Shown here piece after piece: positions 34,713 through 43,276 of a stretch of 64,000 bases of DNA. The position numbers and the translations under genes are program-made. The notes under the pieces were generated by a model. It did no database searches and had not been told where the DNA came from. It saw only the letters and a list, made by a program, of their open reading frames with translations. Every line of letters begins with the position of its first letter. Position 1 is the stretch's first letter. The stretch comes from Acidobacteriota bacterium (lineage in GTDB: Bacteria; Acidobacteriota; Thermoanaerobaculia; Gp7-AA8): NCBI GenBank assembly GCA_021325515.1, contig JAJPHC010000032.1, positions 1 through 64,000 on the forward strand, read 5' to 3'.

Positions 34713-35882
34713 TTACCAGTACGCGAGCAACTGATCGATCGACAGCATCCGTTCCTCTCCCTCAGCGCCGCGAAACACGGCGTGATACCAGCCGCGCACG
34801 CTGACGGGAATGAGCGTTTCGCCGTCGATCGTCAGCGGCCGGCGCTGCGCGAGATTTCGAAAGACGCGCTCGTAGGCGGAGCGGCTGAGGCGGGGCGCGG
34901 CGTACTCGCCGCGGCCGACGTCGTCGTACGACGGAGGACGATCGTCGAGATCGAACAGTGACGGCGACTCGCCGCGCAGCACGGCGAAGAGTTGCGCATG
35001 GCTCGCGGCGTCCGACAACCGGCGGATGAGCGGCTCGCACGCCCGCGCCGTCTCCAGCGCGATCGTCCGCAGCGAGGCCACACGTCCGTCGCGCAGCGCC
35101 CATCGCGCGTCATCGCTGCCGGCGCTGAATGGATCTTCCGGAAAGTGCTCGCGCCGCGCGACCCAGCCTTTGCGCGTCGGATGCTTTCCCGGCGCGAGGC
35201 CGGCAATGACCGGCACTCGCCGCCGTCCGGTTTCCTCGAGCAGATACGAATCCCAGCTCATCACGGTGCGCACCACGCCGACGAGCAGCGCCAGAAGTGC
35301 AGCGCTTAGTTGGGGATCAGGATTGAAGTCGAGCGTGATCTCGATGCGGTCGCGCCGGGGACGCACGCCGATGCCGCTCGAGCGCCGGTTGAGTCCCACC
35401 AGCATGGCCGCCGGCGGCAGGATGTGCATCAGCAACACCGCGAGCTTCTGAACGGTCCGATTGCGCCTCCGCTCCTCACGCGACAGTTCGAACGAGACGT
35501 TTACATGACAACTGAACGCCTGCAGTCGCACGCGCGTGCCGTGTTTCCGCTCCCACTCGTCGAGCTTGCCGCGCGCGTAGCGGATCTGCTCCCACAGGCT
35601 GCGCGCGGCCCGTGTGCTGCAGCCCGGCGCAATCTCGATCACCGGAGTCACGAACTCGACGACGCCGCCATCGAAATAGACCGCTCCTCCCGGCGGAAGA
35701 TGAAAGGAGCGCGCACCGCGCCGGAGCAGATCGCCGCCGAGGAAGGCGGACGGAGTTCGCCAGTACGTCTCGGGGAGTACTTCCTCATCATCGACGAATA
35801 CTTTGAACTCCGCCTCGACTCCGATCGAAGGCATACCGAGCTCGCTGTGATAGGGGAATCGGGGGTCGATGAGGAGAGACAT
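34713..35882 (-). CDS. Amidoligase / glutamate-cysteine-ligase-like protein (tentative)
   Basis: 389 residues. The start resembles carboxylate-amine ligases: SIGVEAEFKVFVDDEE, then VYFDGGVVEFVTPVIEIAPG, QAFSCHVNVSFELS and a metal/substrate region RIEITLDFNPD. These correspond in order to the EAEF, E-x-T/S-P and HVN motifs of GCS2/amidoligase enzymes, which join an amino group to a glutamyl carboxylate using ATP. The substrate is unknown. It is tail-to-tail with the DinB gene and divergent from the cytosine deaminase gene. Identification rests on motifs only. Confidence 0.6.
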   Translation of the reverse strand: MSLLIDPRFPYHSELGMPSIGVEAEFKVFVDDEEVLPETYWRTPSAFLGGDLLRRGARSFHLPPGGAVYFDGGVVEFVTPVIEIAPGCSTRAARSLWEQIRYARGKLDEWERKHGTRVRLQAFSCHVNVSFELSREERRRNRTVQKLAVLLMHILPPAAMLVGLNRRSSGIGVRPRRDRIEITLDFNPDPQLSAALLALLVGVVRTVMSWDSYLLEETGRRRVPVIAGLAPGKHPTRKGWVARREHFPEDPFSAGSDDARWALRDGRVASLRTIALETARACEPLIRRLSDAASHAQLFAVLRGESPSLFDLDDRPPSYDDVGRGEYAAPRLSRSAYERVFRNLAQRRPLTIDGETLIPVSVRGWYHAVFRGAEGEERMLSIDQLLAYW

Positions 35883-35935
35883 GCCGGAGCGTTCGCCTTC
35901 TCATTCAGCAAGGTTCGCGCCCGTGAGAAAATCGC

Positions 35936-36385
35936 ATGACGATGCATCACGATGAATTCATGCAGGCCGCCATCGACGAAGCCCGCCTCGGGCGACAGGA
36001 AGGCGGCATTCCCATCGGCTCCGTGATCGTGCACCACGGGCGCATCATCGGACGCGGCCACAACCGTCGCGTGCAGCGAGGCAGTGCGGTCCTGCACGGC
36101 GAGATGGATGCACTCGAAAACGCAGGGCGGCAGCCGGCGTCCGTCTACCGCGAATGCGTTCTCTACACGACGCTCTCGCCCTGCTCGATGTGCAGCGGCG
36201 CAATCCTGCTCTACGGAATCCCGCATGTATTCGTCGGCGAGAATCAGACGTTTCTGGGAGAAGAAGAACTGCTGCGCTCGCGCGGGGTTCGCGTCGAGGT
36301 CGCACAGGACCCGGTGTGCATCGAACTGATGCGGCGCTTCATCGCCGAGGAGCCGCGGCTGTGGAATGAGGATATTGGGGAGTGA
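35936..36385 (+). CDS. Cytosine deaminase, Fcy1-like CDA-fold enzyme
   Basis: 149 residues. Zinc site HGE (about 54-56) and SPCSMCSGAI (about 85-94). The C-terminal half, IPHVFVGENQTF through FIAEEPRLWNEDIGE, closely follows what I recall of yeast cytosine deaminase Fcy1, including the terminal EDIGE helix. It therefore more likely deaminates cytosine (or a related base) than tRNA adenosine. It is monocistronic, with a long inverted repeat directly after the stop. Confidence 0.88.
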   Translation: MTMHHDEFMQAAIDEARLGRQEGGIPIGSVIVHHGRIIGRGHNRRVQRGSAVLHGEMDALENAGRQPASVYRECVLYTTLSPCSMCSGAILLYGIPHVFVGENQTFLGEEELLRSRGVRVEVAQDPVCIELMRRFIAEEPRLWNEDIGE

Positions 36386-36545
36386 TGGAGTGGCGCGAGG
36401 CGCTAGGCGCGGGCGCGGGGCGCGAGGCGCTAGGCGCGGGGCGCGGGGCGCGAGGCGCGGGGCGAAAAGCAGGGTCCCATGCGCCTCGCGCCCAGCGCCT
36501 CGCGCCCACACTCAGCGCCTCGCGCCCAGCGCCCAGCGCCCTAGC
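36386..36545. repeat. Inverted GC-rich word repeat between convergent genes
   Basis: Left half is made of tandem GCGCGAGGCGCTAGGCGCGG-like words, right half of their reverse complements (GCGCCTCGCGCCCAGCGCC). The two halves can fold on each other. It fills the gap between the cytosine deaminase and the adenylate cyclase genes and touches the cyclase stop (encoding its RRRR end). No other feature seen here. Confidence 0.85.
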
Positions 36546-37743
36546 GCCTCCTCCTCAACAAGTAGCACGTCATCTCCCCCTTCCCCTTCACATGGATCGG
36601 CGGCCGCTGTTCGAGGTCGAATGGATCGCGCAGCAGTGACGCGACGCGCTCGGTGACCTGCACCTCGCCCGGCACACCGTGCGATTCCATCCGGCTCGCC
36701 GTGTTCACCGTATCGCCCCATAGGTCGTAGATGAATTTCTCGCGCCCGATGACCCCGGCGACGACCGGGCCGGTGTGCATGCCGATGCGCAGTTGCCGCC
36801 CCGGCGCACATTGCGCAAATGCGTCGAGCATGTCGAGCGCCATCCGCGCGGCGGCCTGCACATGATCCGCTTTCGGCAGCGGCACACCACCCGCAACCAT
36901 GTAGGCATCGCCGATGGTCTTGATCTTCTCGAGGCCATGCTTGCGCGCGAGCCCATCGAACTCTGCGAACACCCGATCGAGCATCTGCACGATCTCACCC
37001 GCATCCATCTCCGACGACAGAGTCGTGAAGCCGGCAATGTCCGCGAAGAGCACCGTCGTTTCTTCGAATCGCTCTGCGATCACTCCCGGCTCGCGCTTGA
37101 GTCTTTCCGCGATTGACGCCGGCAGAACGTTCAGCAGCAACGCCTCGGAGCGGGCATGTTCGCGCTCGAGATCTGCAGCGAGCTCCTTACGTCCGCGCGC
37201 GAGGCCGAAGATCATCAGCACGACAACGACCATTCCTGTGATCGCGATCGTCGGCCCGATCGAAGCCGCGAGCGCGGCCGGAATCGCAGGCGGAGGAGCC
37301 GGCCACAGCCAGTCGCCAACTGCGAATGCCGCCATCAGCAGTCCGTAAATCGTGCACCACAAGTACGTCGCGCGCCGGTTGCCGGTGAGCGCGGCGGATC
37401 CGGGCACGACGAGACCGCCGATCAACATGCCGTCGGCGCCGGGGTACCCGCGCATCACATATCGAACGGCGATCGTGAACCCCAGAGCGATCACCGTGCT
37501 CGCACGGAGATACCTCGGATATCGCTGCGTGAAGCCGAGAATGGCGAAGTTCACCGCATGCGCGCTCGCCGCCGTGAAGAGCACGATCGCGAGAAGCCGG
37601 GCGCCGGCGATGGCGATCACGATGCCGTACACCAACGCGATCGCGCCGATCGAAAGATTCAGCACGATGAGGTTCGACTTCGAGAGCCGCGTCGCAGGCG
37701 TGTCGCGCTCGCGTTGACCCCAGGTGAGAAAGTTCACTGCCAT
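36541..37743 (-). CDS. Membrane adenylate cyclase, class III
   Basis: 400 residues. Six hydrophobic segments (about 25-190) precede a class III cyclase domain (about 215-395): TVLFADIAGFTTLSSEM (first metal Asp), EKIKTIGDAYMVAGG (second metal Asp; Lys of adenine recognition), and YDLWGDTVNTASRM (Asp of adenine recognition and Asn/Arg of transition-state binding). Lys and Asp at the two specificity positions indicate ATP rather than GTP. It follows a small membrane protein gene with which it overlaps by ten bases. A CRP-like site lies about 2 kb away. Confidence 0.92.
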   Translation of the reverse strand: MAVNFLTWGQRERDTPATRLSKSNLIVLNLSIGAIALVYGIVIAIAGARLLAIVLFTAASAHAVNFAILGFTQRYPRYLRASTVIALGFTIAVRYVMRGYPGADGMLIGGLVVPGSAALTGNRRATYLWCTIYGLLMAAFAVGDWLWPAPPPAIPAALAASIGPTIAITGMVVVVLMIFGLARGRKELAADLEREHARSEALLLNVLPASIAERLKREPGVIAERFEETTVLFADIAGFTTLSSEMDAGEIVQMLDRVFAEFDGLARKHGLEKIKTIGDAYMVAGGVPLPKADHVQAAARMALDMLDAFAQCAPGRQLRIGMHTGPVVAGVIGREKFIYDLWGDTVNTASRMESHGVPGEVQVTERVASLLRDPFDLEQRPPIHVKGKGEMTCYLLRRRR

Positions 37744-37934
37744 TGCCGCATCACGAATGGCGCGGCGCCGATCAGCGCGCCGACGATGATCGTCGCCAGG
37801 ACACTCGAAACAAAATAGGGAAACACCATCAGCAGAATGCCGGCCACCGCGAACGGTCCGTCGTACTGGCGCTTTCCATACATCAGATATCCCGTACCGA
37901 TCGCGCCGAACAGAATGCCGAGAGCGAATGTCAT
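37734..37934 (-). CDS. Small two-helix membrane protein
   Basis: 66 residues with two hydrophobic segments (about 3-18 and 27-57; FALGILFGAIGTGYLMYGKR, FAVAGILLMVFPYFVSSVLA). No family recognised. It is embedded between the histidine phosphatase gene (ATGA overlap at 37931-37934) and the adenylate cyclase gene (10-base overlap), so it is very likely translated and could modulate the cyclase membrane domain; that role is inference. Confidence 0.78.
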   Translation of the reverse strand: MTFALGILFGAIGTGYLMYGKRQYDGPFAVAGILLMVFPYFVSSVLATIIVGALIGAAPFVMRQWQ

Positions 37935-38455
37935 GGCGCGCCGTAGCGAGCCGCGATCAACGCAGGAGGCTGTCCGCGGCGAACGATGATGATGTAAAGG
38001 CGCGAGAACTCATTGTCGGGAATGTCCGGCACTTTCACATGCGCGAGCTCCTGCACCAGCGCAGGAACGATGTTGCTGTGACTCACGACGAGCACTGTGC
38101 GGCCGCGATCCGCCGAGAGAATCGTGCTCGCCAGCTCTTTCGGATAATTCTTCACGCCCGAGATGTTGACCGGCACGGCGCGCACCGCGATGTCGGAATG
38201 CGCGGCGAGAAACGGCGCCGCGGTCTCTTTCGTCCGTTGATACTGCGTCACGTAGACGGATCGGATGTGCGCATTCTCGGCGACCTTCGCCAGTTCCTGC
38301 GCGCGCGCGTTGCCCGCATCGCTGAGGTGCGGATCATCGCCGGCGTTCAGGATCTTCTCGGCGTGGCGAACAACGAGAATCGTCGTGGTCTCTGTAGCGC
38401 AACCGGAAGCGGAGAGGAGAAGAGCGGCGAGAAAGACTGGCGCGACGCGATGCAT
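37931..38455 (-). CDS. Exported histidine phosphatase (phosphoglycerate mutase-like) lipoprotein
   Basis: 174 residues with a lipoprotein leader (FLAALLLSASGCATE, Cys about 21). Phosphatase motif VVRHAEK (catalytic His), YVTQYQRTKETAAPF (Arg pocket), and VVSHSNIVPALV (second His). It cleaves phosphate esters outside the cytoplasm; the substrate is unknown. It heads a three-gene set with the small membrane protein and adenylate cyclase. An ATG at 38473 would lengthen the N-terminus without benefit. Confidence 0.9.
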   Translation of the reverse strand: MHRVAPVFLAALLLSASGCATETTTILVVRHAEKILNAGDDPHLSDAGNARAQELAKVAENAHIRSVYVTQYQRTKETAAPFLAAHSDIAVRAVPVNISGVKNYPKELASTILSADRGRTVLVVSHSNIVPALVQELAHVKVPDIPDNEFSRLYIIIVRRGQPPALIAARYGAP

Positions 38456-38518
38456 CGCGCCAGTGTAGGACAACCTCTCAGGTTGTCGCCTGCGGAAGCT
38501 GGAGAGTTTCTCCTGCGA

Positions 38519-39694
38519 CTACAACGACCGCAGGAACGCGAGCAACTTCGCCCGGCGATTCGCATCGAGCGCCGCGAATCGATCGCGCGCCGCCCGCGCC
38601 TCGCCATCGTGCGCGAGAATCGCCTCCTCGAGCGTCGCCGCACGTCCGTCATGAAGGTAGGCCGTCACGAACCGCAGGCCCCACAGCGGCGTGGTTCGCA
38701 TCTCGCTCCCCTTCGCATCGCCCATCTCCAGACCATCGCCGAGTGCGCCCATGTCGTGGATGAGGAAGTCGGAGTAGGGGTGATACGTCTTGCGATCGAG
38801 TGCGGCGATCGGATTGTGTCCGGTGCGCAGCGTCGCGACGTGGCACTCCGCACAACCGACGCGCTCGAAGAGCGCTTCGCCGGCGTTGACCTCGCCGCCC
38901 TCTGGTCCGCGCGGAGGAGGCGCGAGCATCGTCATGAATGCGTGCAGCGCTTCGATCCCGGGGCCGTCTTCGTTGATGCCGGGCGCGGGATTGAACGCGA
39001 GCTCCGCGCAATCGCCCTGCGGACAGTTCTCGTTCGGAAAATCCGCGCTCGTGATTCCCATCTCGTTGAGATACGCATCGCCGGCGAACTGCAGAAGCGA
39101 AGGCACCTGCGCCTTCCATCCGAACTTGCCGGCGGTCTTCATTCCCGCGCGGATGTTGTCGACGAAGTTCACGCGCCCGCGAATCCCATCGGCGCGCGCG
39201 GCCTGCGCCTGCGCCAGAGCAACGAAGCCGGCATCGGGCGTCGCGTCGACGAGCCCGAGGCCGAAGAGCGGCGTCGTGCGGCGCTTGACGATGAGGTTGG
39301 CGGCGGGCGGCACCGACTCCGCCACGAACGCATGCGGCGATCCGTCCGCGAGTCCGATCGCATGATCCTGAATCAGCGTCCCTCCGAGCGACACGAGCGG
39401 ATCGAAGCCGGACGCCGTCACGCGCGCGAATCGCGTCACGAATCGCGTGCTGCCTCCGCCTGTGGCCGGAGTCGTATGGCACGCAGCGCAGGAGCGCTCG
39501 TTGAAGACGGGACCGAGTCCGTCGCTGACCGTTTCGACTTCGCTGAAGTCGGCACGGCCTTCGTTGAACGCGTCGCGTTGTTCCGCGGTGAGCCCCGCAA
39601 AAGGATCTCCGGGAGCAGGAGCGGAGTCGCGTTTCTGTGCAATCGCAACCGGGGCCAGGAGCAGACAGACCAGGGACACGAGGAACGTTCGCAT
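38519..39694 (-). CDS. Di-haem c-type oxidoreductase (DHOR/DUF1111 family)
   Basis: 391 residues with a signal peptide (FLVSLVCLLLAPVAIAQ). Two CxxCH haem c sites: RSCAACHTTP (about 67-76) and VGCAECHVATL (about 285-295), as in the di-haem oxidoreductase family once called thiol oxidoreductase. It acts in the periplasm in electron transfer; the partner is unknown. The start at 39694 is supported by AAGGAGAA seven bases upstream. A CRP-type palindrome lies 136 bases upstream. Confidence 0.9.
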   Translation of the reverse strand: MRTFLVSLVCLLLAPVAIAQKRDSAPAPGDPFAGLTAEQRDAFNEGRADFSEVETVSDGLGPVFNERSCAACHTTPATGGGSTRFVTRFARVTASGFDPLVSLGGTLIQDHAIGLADGSPHAFVAESVPPAANLIVKRRTTPLFGLGLVDATPDAGFVALAQAQAARADGIRGRVNFVDNIRAGMKTAGKFGWKAQVPSLLQFAGDAYLNEMGITSADFPNENCPQGDCAELAFNPAPGINEDGPGIEALHAFMTMLAPPPRGPEGGEVNAGEALFERVGCAECHVATLRTGHNPIAALDRKTYHPYSDFLIHDMGALGDGLEMGDAKGSEMRTTPLWGLRFVTAYLHDGRAATLEEAILAHDGEARAARDRFAALDANRRAKLLAFLRSL

Positions 39695-39829
39695 TGGCAG
39701 TTCTCCTTTTTGTTGTGGATGGATGGACCGGAGGGAGGAAGGAAGAGACACGTCCGGCGGGGGTACGCCGTCCTACAGCCGGGGAAATGATGAGGGTGCC
39801 TTCTTATGGCACAGCCCGGTGGATTGTTT

Positions 39830-39845
39830 TGTGAGGTGGATCACG
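39830..39845. promoter_or_regulatory. CRP-like binding site
   Basis: TGTGAGGTGGATCACG matches the TGTGA-N6-TCACA consensus at nine of ten defined bases. It is upstream of the di-haem oxidoreductase gene (minus strand) and near an adenylate cyclase gene. 39695-39878 holds no gene; nothing else is clear in it. Confidence 0.45.
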
Positions 39846-39878
39846 CGACAAGCAGCAGACAGCACCTGCCGCCTGTCG

Positions 39879-41255
39879 TCACACCACCATCGTCATCCCG
39901 AGGCGGGGCTCGGCGATCAGATTCGCGATCGTGCGCAGGGCGTTCTCGAGGCGCGGCGCATCGGTCGTCGGTCCGATCGAAATGCGGAGCGCATTGCGCG
40001 GCGTCACGCCATCGGGCGCAAACGACGATGCAGGACCGATCTCGATGCCGCGCTGGCGCGCGCGATCGGTGACGCGTTGCGCGTCGACCCCAACCGGGAG
40101 CTGCACCCAGAGGTGGGGACTCATCGGATGCACGTTGCGGATCGCCTCGCCGAACACGCGCGTGGCAATGCGCCGGTTGCGCTCGATGAGCGCGCGCTTG
40201 TTCTCGATCGCGCGCCGCGCCATCCCGCTCTCCTGGAAAAAGGCGAACAGCTCTGCGTTCGTCGTGGAGGTGAAGGCGTTGATCGCTCCGAAGGCCGAGG
40301 CGACGCGGTCGGCCAGCCCGTCGGGCACGACGGCAAAACCGAAGCGCAGCGACGGCGACAGACTCTTGGAGATGCTCGTCACGTAGCAGCAGGTTTCCGG
40401 CGCGAAGTGCGTGAGCGGTGCCGGCGGCCTCTCGAGCAGAAATCCGTACACGTCATCTTCGATGACGAGGAGCGCGTGCTTGCGCGCGATCGCCGCGATC
40501 TCGCGGCGGCGCTTCTCCGGCATCACGGTCGCGGTCGGGTTCTGAAAATTCGGAATGCAGTAGAGCGCGCGCGCTTTCGTCGCGCGCAGCGCCTTCTCGA
40601 GCGACGCCGGCACGAGACCATGCTCGTCGACTTCGACTTTGCGCACGTTGAGGTGCAGCAGCGCGGCGATCGCGCCGAAGCGGGGATAGCTGAGCTCTTC
40701 CGCGAGCACGGTGTCGCCGGCGCCGCACACCGCGGCGAGAATCGAGACGATGCCCTGCTGCGCGCCCGGCGTGATGATCACGCGCTCCGGCGCCGCGTCG
40801 AGACCCGTCTCGCGCGCCCACGCACATGCAGCGAGACGATGGCGCAGCGAGCCGGCCGCCGGCTGATAGTCGGCCTCGCGCACCAGCGGGCGCAGCGCGG
40901 AGAGTGCGCGTCCGTCGAGATCGAGCGCCTCGCTCGCGGCGATCACGTTCTTCGACAGATCGAGTCCGCCACCCAGAGAGAGCGCCGGATCGGGGGGCAT
41001 CACGCCGCCGCCGCGGATGAACGTTCCGCGGCCGACGGACGACTCGATGAGGCCGCGGCGCGCCGCCTCGCGGTAGGCGCGCGTGATCGTGAGGGGCGTG
41101 ACCTTCAACCTTTCGGCAAGCTCGCGGTGCGTCGGAAGGCGGGAGCCTTCGCGCAGCACGCCGCTGGCCAGATCGCGTTCCAGCGCGTTGGCGATCGCGC
41201 GGTAGATGGGACGGTCCTTAAGGGAGAGCCTCGGCTGCCAGATTGTGTTACTCAT
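39879..41255 (-). CDS. MocR-type GntR regulator with aminotransferase domain
   Basis: 458 residues. N-terminal GntR winged helix (DRPIYRAIANALERDLASGV; LPTHRELAERLKVTPLTITR), then a fold type I aminotransferase domain with PLP Lys in SYVTSISKSLSPSLRFGF-like context (TSISKSLSPSLRFGF) and YCIPNFQNPTATVMP. Such regulators sense amino acids or pyridoxal phosphate. It is divergent from an EamA exporter and class IV aminotransferase, the likely targets. The ATG at 41255 begins at the GntR domain; the longer frame to 41390 runs into the divergent gene. Confidence 0.92.
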   Translation of the reverse strand: MSNTIWQPRLSLKDRPIYRAIANALERDLASGVLREGSRLPTHRELAERLKVTPLTITRAYREAARRGLIESSVGRGTFIRGGGVMPPDPALSLGGGLDLSKNVIAASEALDLDGRALSALRPLVREADYQPAAGSLRHRLAACAWARETGLDAAPERVIITPGAQQGIVSILAAVCGAGDTVLAEELSYPRFGAIAALLHLNVRKVEVDEHGLVPASLEKALRATKARALYCIPNFQNPTATVMPEKRRREIAAIARKHALLVIEDDVYGFLLERPPAPLTHFAPETCCYVTSISKSLSPSLRFGFAVVPDGLADRVASAFGAINAFTSTTNAELFAFFQESGMARRAIENKRALIERNRRIATRVFGEAIRNVHPMSPHLWVQLPVGVDAQRVTDRARQRGIEIGPASSFAPDGVTPRNALRISIGPTTDAPRLENALRTIANLIAEPRLGMTMVV

Positions 41256-41256
41256 A

Positions 41257-41294
41257 TTGACATACTTGACTGTATCACAATACAAACCTAGATT
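41257..41294. promoter_or_regulatory. Divergent promoter and possible MocR operator
   Basis: On the plus strand TTGACT (41266) is followed by 17 bases and TAGATT (41289-41294), only ten bases before the EamA ATG at 41305, implying a very short or absent leader. TTGACA at 41257 overlaps it. TATTG ... CAATA inverted ends and ATAC/TGTAT words suggest a MocR site. All assignments are by eye. Confidence 0.4.
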
Positions 41295-41304
41295 CACACT
41301 TGTC

Positions 41305-42270
41305 ATGAGCTCCGCACTCCAGCCGGCCGGCCACGATTCACCCCGCCTCGTCGCCCTGCCGGCGCCGCCGCCGCGCAAAGCCGCGCCCACTCTGGCCTAC
41401 GCGGCCTTTGCCACGATCTGCGTCCTGTGGGGCACGACCTTCGTCGCCATCCGCGTGGCCATCGAGACGATTCCGACCATGCTCGTCACCGGCATCCGCT
41501 TCACCGCGGCCGGCGTCCTGCTGCTGGCGATCGCGCGGATGCGCGGCGTGACGTTTCCTCGTCCATGGCGGCGGCAAATCATCAGCGGCATCCTGATGGC
41601 GGCCTGCGGCAACACGCTCGTCGTCTACGCCGAGCACGCGCTCACCAGCGGTCTCGCCGCGCTGCTCGCGGCCACGATTCCCATCTGGATGGCGGTGATG
41701 GAGAGCATGCTCGGCACGGCGCGGCTCACGCCGCGCAAGGTCGCCGGTCTCGCCCTCGGCTTCGGCGGCGTTGGACTGCTCGTCGCTCCGGCGATCGGCC
41801 ACTTCGACGCATCGATCGGCTTCTTCCTCGCTGTCGGCGCGATGCAGCTCAGCTCCATCTGCTGGAACGCGGGGACGCTCTACTCCCGCGGCGGCACGAA
41901 GGGCGATCCGCTCGCCAATTCGGTGATCCAGATGCTCAGCGGCGGGATTCTGATCACGCTGCTCGCCTTCGCCTTCGGCAACCGTCCGGCGCCGGCCATG
42001 TTCTCTCTCCGCTCCACGGCGGCGCTGCTCTATCTCGCGGTCTTCGGCTCCGTCGTCGCCTACTCCGCCTACAACTATGCGATGTCGAAGCTGAACGCGG
42101 GGAAGGTCTCGTCGTACGCGTACGTCAACCCTCTCGTCGCGGTCATCACAGGCGTGGCGCTGCTCGGCGAGCCGGTCACCGCGCGCATGATCGCGGCCAT
42201 GGTGATCATCCTCGGCGGTGTCGCGCTGATTCAGCTCGACCGCCGGCTCGCCGTCGTGAAGGAGAAGTGA
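41305..42270 (+). CDS. EamA-family (drug/metabolite) transporter
   Basis: 321 residues with ten hydrophobic segments in two EamA halves: YAAFATICVLWGTTFVAIRV begins the first and MQLSSICWNAGTLYSRG the second; NYAMSKLNAGKVSSYAYVNP is typical of the last third. It likely exports an amino acid or related metabolite across the inner membrane. The stop shares a base with the next gene (TGATG). Divergent from a MocR regulator that probably controls it. Confidence 0.9.
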   Translation: MSSALQPAGHDSPRLVALPAPPPRKAAPTLAYAAFATICVLWGTTFVAIRVAIETIPTMLVTGIRFTAAGVLLLAIARMRGVTFPRPWRRQIISGILMAACGNTLVVYAEHALTSGLAALLAATIPIWMAVMESMLGTARLTPRKVAGLALGFGGVGLLVAPAIGHFDASIGFFLAVGAMQLSSICWNAGTLYSRGGTKGDPLANSVIQMLSGGILITLLAFAFGNRPAPAMFSLRSTAALLYLAVFGSVVAYSAYNYAMSKLNAGKVSSYAYVNPLVAVITGVALLGEPVTARMIAAMVIILGGVALIQLDRRLAVVKEK

Positions 42271-43241
42271 TGTCGATCTTCCCGGTCAGCAGCGATGTTC
42301 CGTTCAAGCCGCGGTTCCTCTGGCGCAACGGCCATCTCGTTCCCTGGAACGAGGCGACGGTGCACGTCAGCAGCATCGGGCACGCCTCGATCTCCTCGGT
42401 ATTCGAAGGAATCAAGGCTTACTGGAACGCGGACGACGAACAGTTGTACGTCTTCCGGCTGGAAGAGCACATCGACCGCCTGATGGAATCGATCCGCCTC
42501 GTGCGTCTAACCACGCGCTACACCCGCGACGAGATCCTGCAGGGCGTGCTCGATCTCCTCAGCGCGAACGAGACGCGGGCCGATGTCTATATCCGTCCCT
42601 GGATCTACGCGACCGCGCACGTGCGCGAGATGATGGTTCCGGCCGGAACCGACTGCGATGTCGTCATCGACACCTGGTGGTTTCAGAGCCGCATGCTGGA
42701 GGAGCGCGGCGTCCGCACGATCGTATCGAGCTGGTCCCGCATCGACGAGTCGAGCATGCCGCCGCGCATCAAGGCGTTCTCCAACTATCACAACAGCCGT
42801 CTCGGCGTGCTCGAGGCGCGGTCGCGTGGATCGGAGTGGCCGATCTTCCTCGATCGCCGCGGCAAGGTGACCGAAGGGCCGGCGTCGTGCATCGCGATGA
42901 TCCGCCGCGGCATGCTGATCACGCCGCCGCTCAGCAGCGGCATTCTCGACAGCATCACGCGCCGCACCGTTCTCACACTGGCGCCGGAAATTCTCGGCAT
43001 CCCCGTCGTCGAGCGCGAGATCGACCGCACCGAGCTCTATCTCGCCGACGAGCTGTTCTACATGGGCACCGGCTGGGAGATCCTGCCGATCATCGAGGTC
43101 GATGATCTGCAGATCGCCGGCGGCGCGATGGGCCCGATGACACGCCGGCTCGATCGCGCGTATCACGACATCGTGCGCGGACTCACACACGCGCACGACG
43201 AGTGGCGCTCGATCACTCCCCGGCTCCGCGTCTCGGCCTGA
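42270..43241 (+). CDS. Class IV aminotransferase (branched-chain type, IlvE-like)
   Basis: 323 residues. Fold type IV PLP enzyme: VPWNEATVHVSSIGHASISS and FEGIKAYW near the start, PLP Lys in PPRIKAFSNYHNSRLG (about 170), Glu in GKVTEGPASCIAM, and LADELFYMGTGWEILPI. It moves amino groups between branched-chain (or other) amino acids and 2-oxoglutarate. It overlaps the EamA gene by one base, so conversion and export of one compound is a reasonable guess. The longer in-frame ORF from 41427 overlaps the EamA gene and is not used. Confidence 0.9.
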   Translation: MSIFPVSSDVPFKPRFLWRNGHLVPWNEATVHVSSIGHASISSVFEGIKAYWNADDEQLYVFRLEEHIDRLMESIRLVRLTTRYTRDEILQGVLDLLSANETRADVYIRPWIYATAHVREMMVPAGTDCDVVIDTWWFQSRMLEERGVRTIVSSWSRIDESSMPPRIKAFSNYHNSRLGVLEARSRGSEWPIFLDRRGKVTEGPASCIAMIRRGMLITPPLSSGILDSITRRTVLTLAPEILGIPVVEREIDRTELYLADELFYMGTGWEILPIIEVDDLQIAGGAMGPMTRRLDRAYHDIVRGLTHAHDEWRSITPRLRVSA

Positions 43242-43276
43242 GACGGTTTTTTCCAGTGGGCGCATAATTGCTCACG

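Noticed and set aside
37928-39790. 620-codon open frame on the plus strand
   Set aside because: Antisense to the histidine phosphatase and di-haem genes, which have clear motifs.
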